DNA from: Eubacterium sp.
Lineage (GTDB): Bacteria > Bacillota > Clostridia > Peptostreptococcales > Anaerovoracaceae
Direction: 5' to 3'
Assembly (NCBI GenBank): GCA_017419895.1
Contig: JAFOKI010000079.1
Coordinates: 1 to 6,249 of the forward strand
Length of the DNA stretch: 6,249 nucleotides
The number at the start of each line of letters is the position of its first letter. The first letter of the stretch is position 1. The notes under the pieces were generated by a model. The model had not been told where the DNA came from and ran no database searches. It saw nothing but the letters and a program-made list of their open reading frames with translations. This document shows, piece after piece, positions 4,775-6,249 of this stretch. The translations under genes were made by a program, and so were the position numbers.

Positions 4775-5911
4775 ATATATCTTGACAACAGTTCGACAAC
4801 TAAACAGGCAGACAGCGTAACAAAGCTTATGGCAGAGATTGCCGAGGAGAGATGGGGAAACCCGTCATCTCTTCACGCGCTCGGGATCCGCGCGGAGAAG
4901 CATCTTGAGACGGCAAGGAAGAATGTTGCGGCTCTTCTGGGGGCTTCTCAGGATCAGGTGTTTTTCACATCAGGCGGAACCGAAGGCGACGTTATGATCC
5001 TTACGGGCGTCATGCGCGCGAGAAAGCGTGAGCGCAGGAAACTGATCGTATCCGCGGTAGAGCACCCGGCTGTCCTTGAAACCGCGGCCGCTCTCGAACG
5101 GGATGGTTTCGAGGTGGTAAGGATCGGTGTGGACAGGATGTGCCGTATCGACATGGATGCGCTGAAGGACGCTATAGATGAAGATACCGCACTTGTTTCT
5201 GTCATGGCCGTGAACAATGAGACCGGCACTATCATGCCGGTTCGCGAGATCGCGAACGCTGCCCACGCAAAAGGCGCGTATTTCCACACGGATGCTGTCC
5301 AGGCTCTCGGCAAAGAAGACTTGAAAGCGACAGGTGCGGACCTGATAACCGTCAGCTCACATAAGATACACGGACCGATGGGCGTTGGGGGCGTCTTTGT
5401 TGGAAAAGGCGTAAAGATACTTCCGCTCATTCCCGGAGGCGGCCAGGAAAAAGGTATGAGATCCGGCACCGAGAATGTTCCGGGGATAGCTGGGTTCGGG
5501 GAAGCTGCAAGGCTCGCCTCGGAGAATTTTGAAGGCCACAGAAGGCACTTCAAAGAAATCCACGAGAGGCTGAGGGATAATATCGAATCATCGATCCGGG
5601 ACATCGTTGTAAACAGTCCTGACGACGGGACGCATGCAGTTCTGAATGTGAGCTTTATGGGGACAAGAGGCGAGGTACTCCTGCATACTCTTGAACAGGA
5701 AGGTATCTATGTCTCGACAGGATCCGCGTGTTCGTCCAATAAAAAAGGTCAGAGCCACGTGTTGACCGCTATGGGACTAAGCGGAAAAGAAATCGAAGGC
5801 GCCATACGGTTCAGCCTTTCGAGGTATAATACGCTTGAAGAAATGGATATGGCTGCAGATGCGGTGCGACGCGCGGTCACGAGATTCAGGAAGCTCGGAA
5901 GCTTCAGATAG
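4772..5911 (+). CDS. iscS: Cysteine desulfurase, NifS/IscS type, PLP-dependent
   Basis: This class V aminotransferase-fold enzyme removes sulfur from L-cysteine to give alanine and an enzyme persulfide. In 379 residues it shows the N-terminal YLDNSSTT (3-10), SGGTEGD (67-73), the cofactor-stacking H98 in VEHPA, VNNETG (148-153), HTDAVQ (172-177) with D174, the PLP lysine K198 in SSHKIHGP, and the catalytic C320 in STGSACSS (315-322). The short segment after the cysteine (NKKGQSHVLTAMGL) is typical of clostridial NifS-like enzymes. SGGTEGDV differs slightly from the common TES/ANN. The next gene is thiI, whose product accepts such persulfide sulfur for tRNA 4-thiouridine, so this copy probably serves that pathway rather than bulk Fe-S assembly. 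A role in Fe-S biogenesis cannot be excluded, and the exact paralogue name is uncertain. It starts with TTG behind a structured leader. Confidence 0.93.
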   Translation: MIYLDNSSTTKQADSVTKLMAEIAEERWGNPSSLHALGIRAEKHLETARKNVAALLGASQDQVFFTSGGTEGDVMILTGVMRARKRERRKLIVSAVEHPAVLETAAALERDGFEVVRIGVDRMCRIDMDALKDAIDEDTALVSVMAVNNETGTIMPVREIANAAHAKGAYFHTDAVQALGKEDLKATGADLITVSSHKIHGPMGVGGVFVGKGVKILPLIPGGGQEKGMRSGTENVPGIAGFGEAARLASENFEGHRRHFKEIHERLRDNIESSIRDIVVNSPDDGTHAVLNVSFMGTRGEVLLHTLEQEGIYVSTGSACSSNKKGQSHVLTAMGLSGKEIEGAIRFSLSRYNTLEEMDMAADAVRRAVTRFRKLGSFR

Positions 5912-5922
5912 ACATATTGGGG

Positions 5923-5947
5923 ACAAAGCCGCGGACGCGGGCTTTGT
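5923..5947 (+). other. Stable intercistronic hairpin between desulfurase and thiI
   Basis: ACAAAGCC (5923-5930) pairs perfectly with GGCTTTGT (5940-5947), and GC/GC pairing inside can extend the stem past one bulged G. It lies 12 bases after the desulfurase stop and 21 before thiI. There is no T-run, so it is not a standard terminator. It may stabilise the upstream mRNA end, set the ratio of the two products or guide processing. The 10-mer ACAAAGCCGC that opens it also occurs at 2874-2883, just after the minD stop. Confidence 0.6.
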
Positions 5948-5968
5948 AAGGTCAGAAAAGGCGATCAG

Positions 5969-6249
5969 ATGAACGAACAATACATTTTCATAGTAAGGAC
6001 AGGGGAAGTGGCCCTGAAGGGCATGAATAAGCCGTATTTCGAGAAAAAACTCGTCTCGAGGATCAGGACAAGGCTGAATGATATCGAAGGCGGAAACGCG
6101 ATAGAAGTCAAAAGGCACGAAGGTTTGATTTTCGTACGTGCTCCGAAAGAACTCGATCCCGACGCGATAGTAAAGAAAGTGTCGCAGGTATTCGGTGTAA
6201 GCTCGATGAGCCGCGCGATCGAGTGTGAAAGCGACATGGACGCGATAGG
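5969..6249 (+). CDS. thiI: ThiI, tRNA 4-thiouridine synthase / sulfurtransferase (N-terminal part, cut by window edge)
   Basis: Ninety-three codons are present before the right edge, with no stop. The start MNEQYIFIVRTGEVALKGMNKPYFEKKL matches the ThiI N-terminal ferredoxin-like domain signature (RxGEIALKGxNRxxFEKxL), and the following residues (VKRHEGLIFV, KVSQVFGVSSMSRAIE) match the run into the THUMP domain. ThiI adenylates U8 of tRNA and transfers persulfide sulfur from a cysteine desulfurase to make 4-thiouridine; in some bacteria it also serves thiazole synthesis. The PP-loop ATPase domain, and whether a rhodanese domain is present, lie outside the window. The ATG follows AAAAGG (5956-5961) by 7 bases. 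It is 57 bases after the desulfurase stop and likely co-transcribed with it. This is a partial gene, not a broken one. Confidence 0.93.
   Translation, partial: MNEQYIFIVRTGEVALKGMNKPYFEKKLVSRIRTRLNDIEGGNAIEVKRHEGLIFVRAPKELDPDAIVKKVSQVFGVSSMSRAIECESDMDAI

Noticed and set aside
4954..5604. Minus-strand open frame of 216 codons
   Set aside because: It is the antisense of the desulfurase core, serine/proline-rich with no domain signature and no supporting ribosome binding site seen.

Overview
The window looks like chromosomal housekeeping DNA from a low-to-mid GC Gram-positive anaerobe, probably a Clostridia-type member of Bacillota. This rests on RNase Y, NrdR, a RadC-MinD pair, a NifS/IscS-type desulfurase next to ThiI, strong GGAGG ribosome binding sites and consensus sigma-A promoters. 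The lineage is inferred; no taxonomic marker gene is present. All six supported genes lie on the + strand. I saw no mobile element, CRISPR array, tRNA or rRNA.

Layout. Positions 1-89 are the tail of an upstream unit, ending in a clear intrinsic terminator. Positions 90-233 are an AT-rich control region with a NrdR box between a plausible -35 and -10, followed by short direct repeats. Gene 1 (234-1349) is the most unusual object: one uninterrupted frame joining a complete NrdR repressor (zinc ribbon plus ATP-cone) to a complete cytidylate kinase. A TAGACA/extended -10 promoter that overlaps its stop codon drives radC and, 11 bases further on, minD. After minD, a promoter with two perfect consensus hexamers drives rny (RNase Y). 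A 151-base structured spacer separates rny from a TTG-started cysteine desulfurase. A compact hairpin lies between that gene and the start of thiI, which runs off the right edge.

How the genes fit together. The fusion joins the nucleotide-sensing repressor of ribonucleotide reductase to the kinase that makes CDP/dCDP, and its own promoter carries the sequence NrdR is known to bind, which suggests autoregulation. radC-minD resembles a shortened form of the Bacillus-type maf-radC-mreBCD-minCD cluster, with mreBCD and minC absent from the gap; this MinD also lacks the usual amphipathic membrane-targeting tail. Desulfurase and ThiI form the familiar sulfur relay for 4-thiouridine in tRNA.

The best candidates for something undescribed are the NrdR-Cmk fusion with its operator, and the leader of the desulfurase gene, in which a CCTCCG segment can pair either with a local G-run or with the ribosome binding site.
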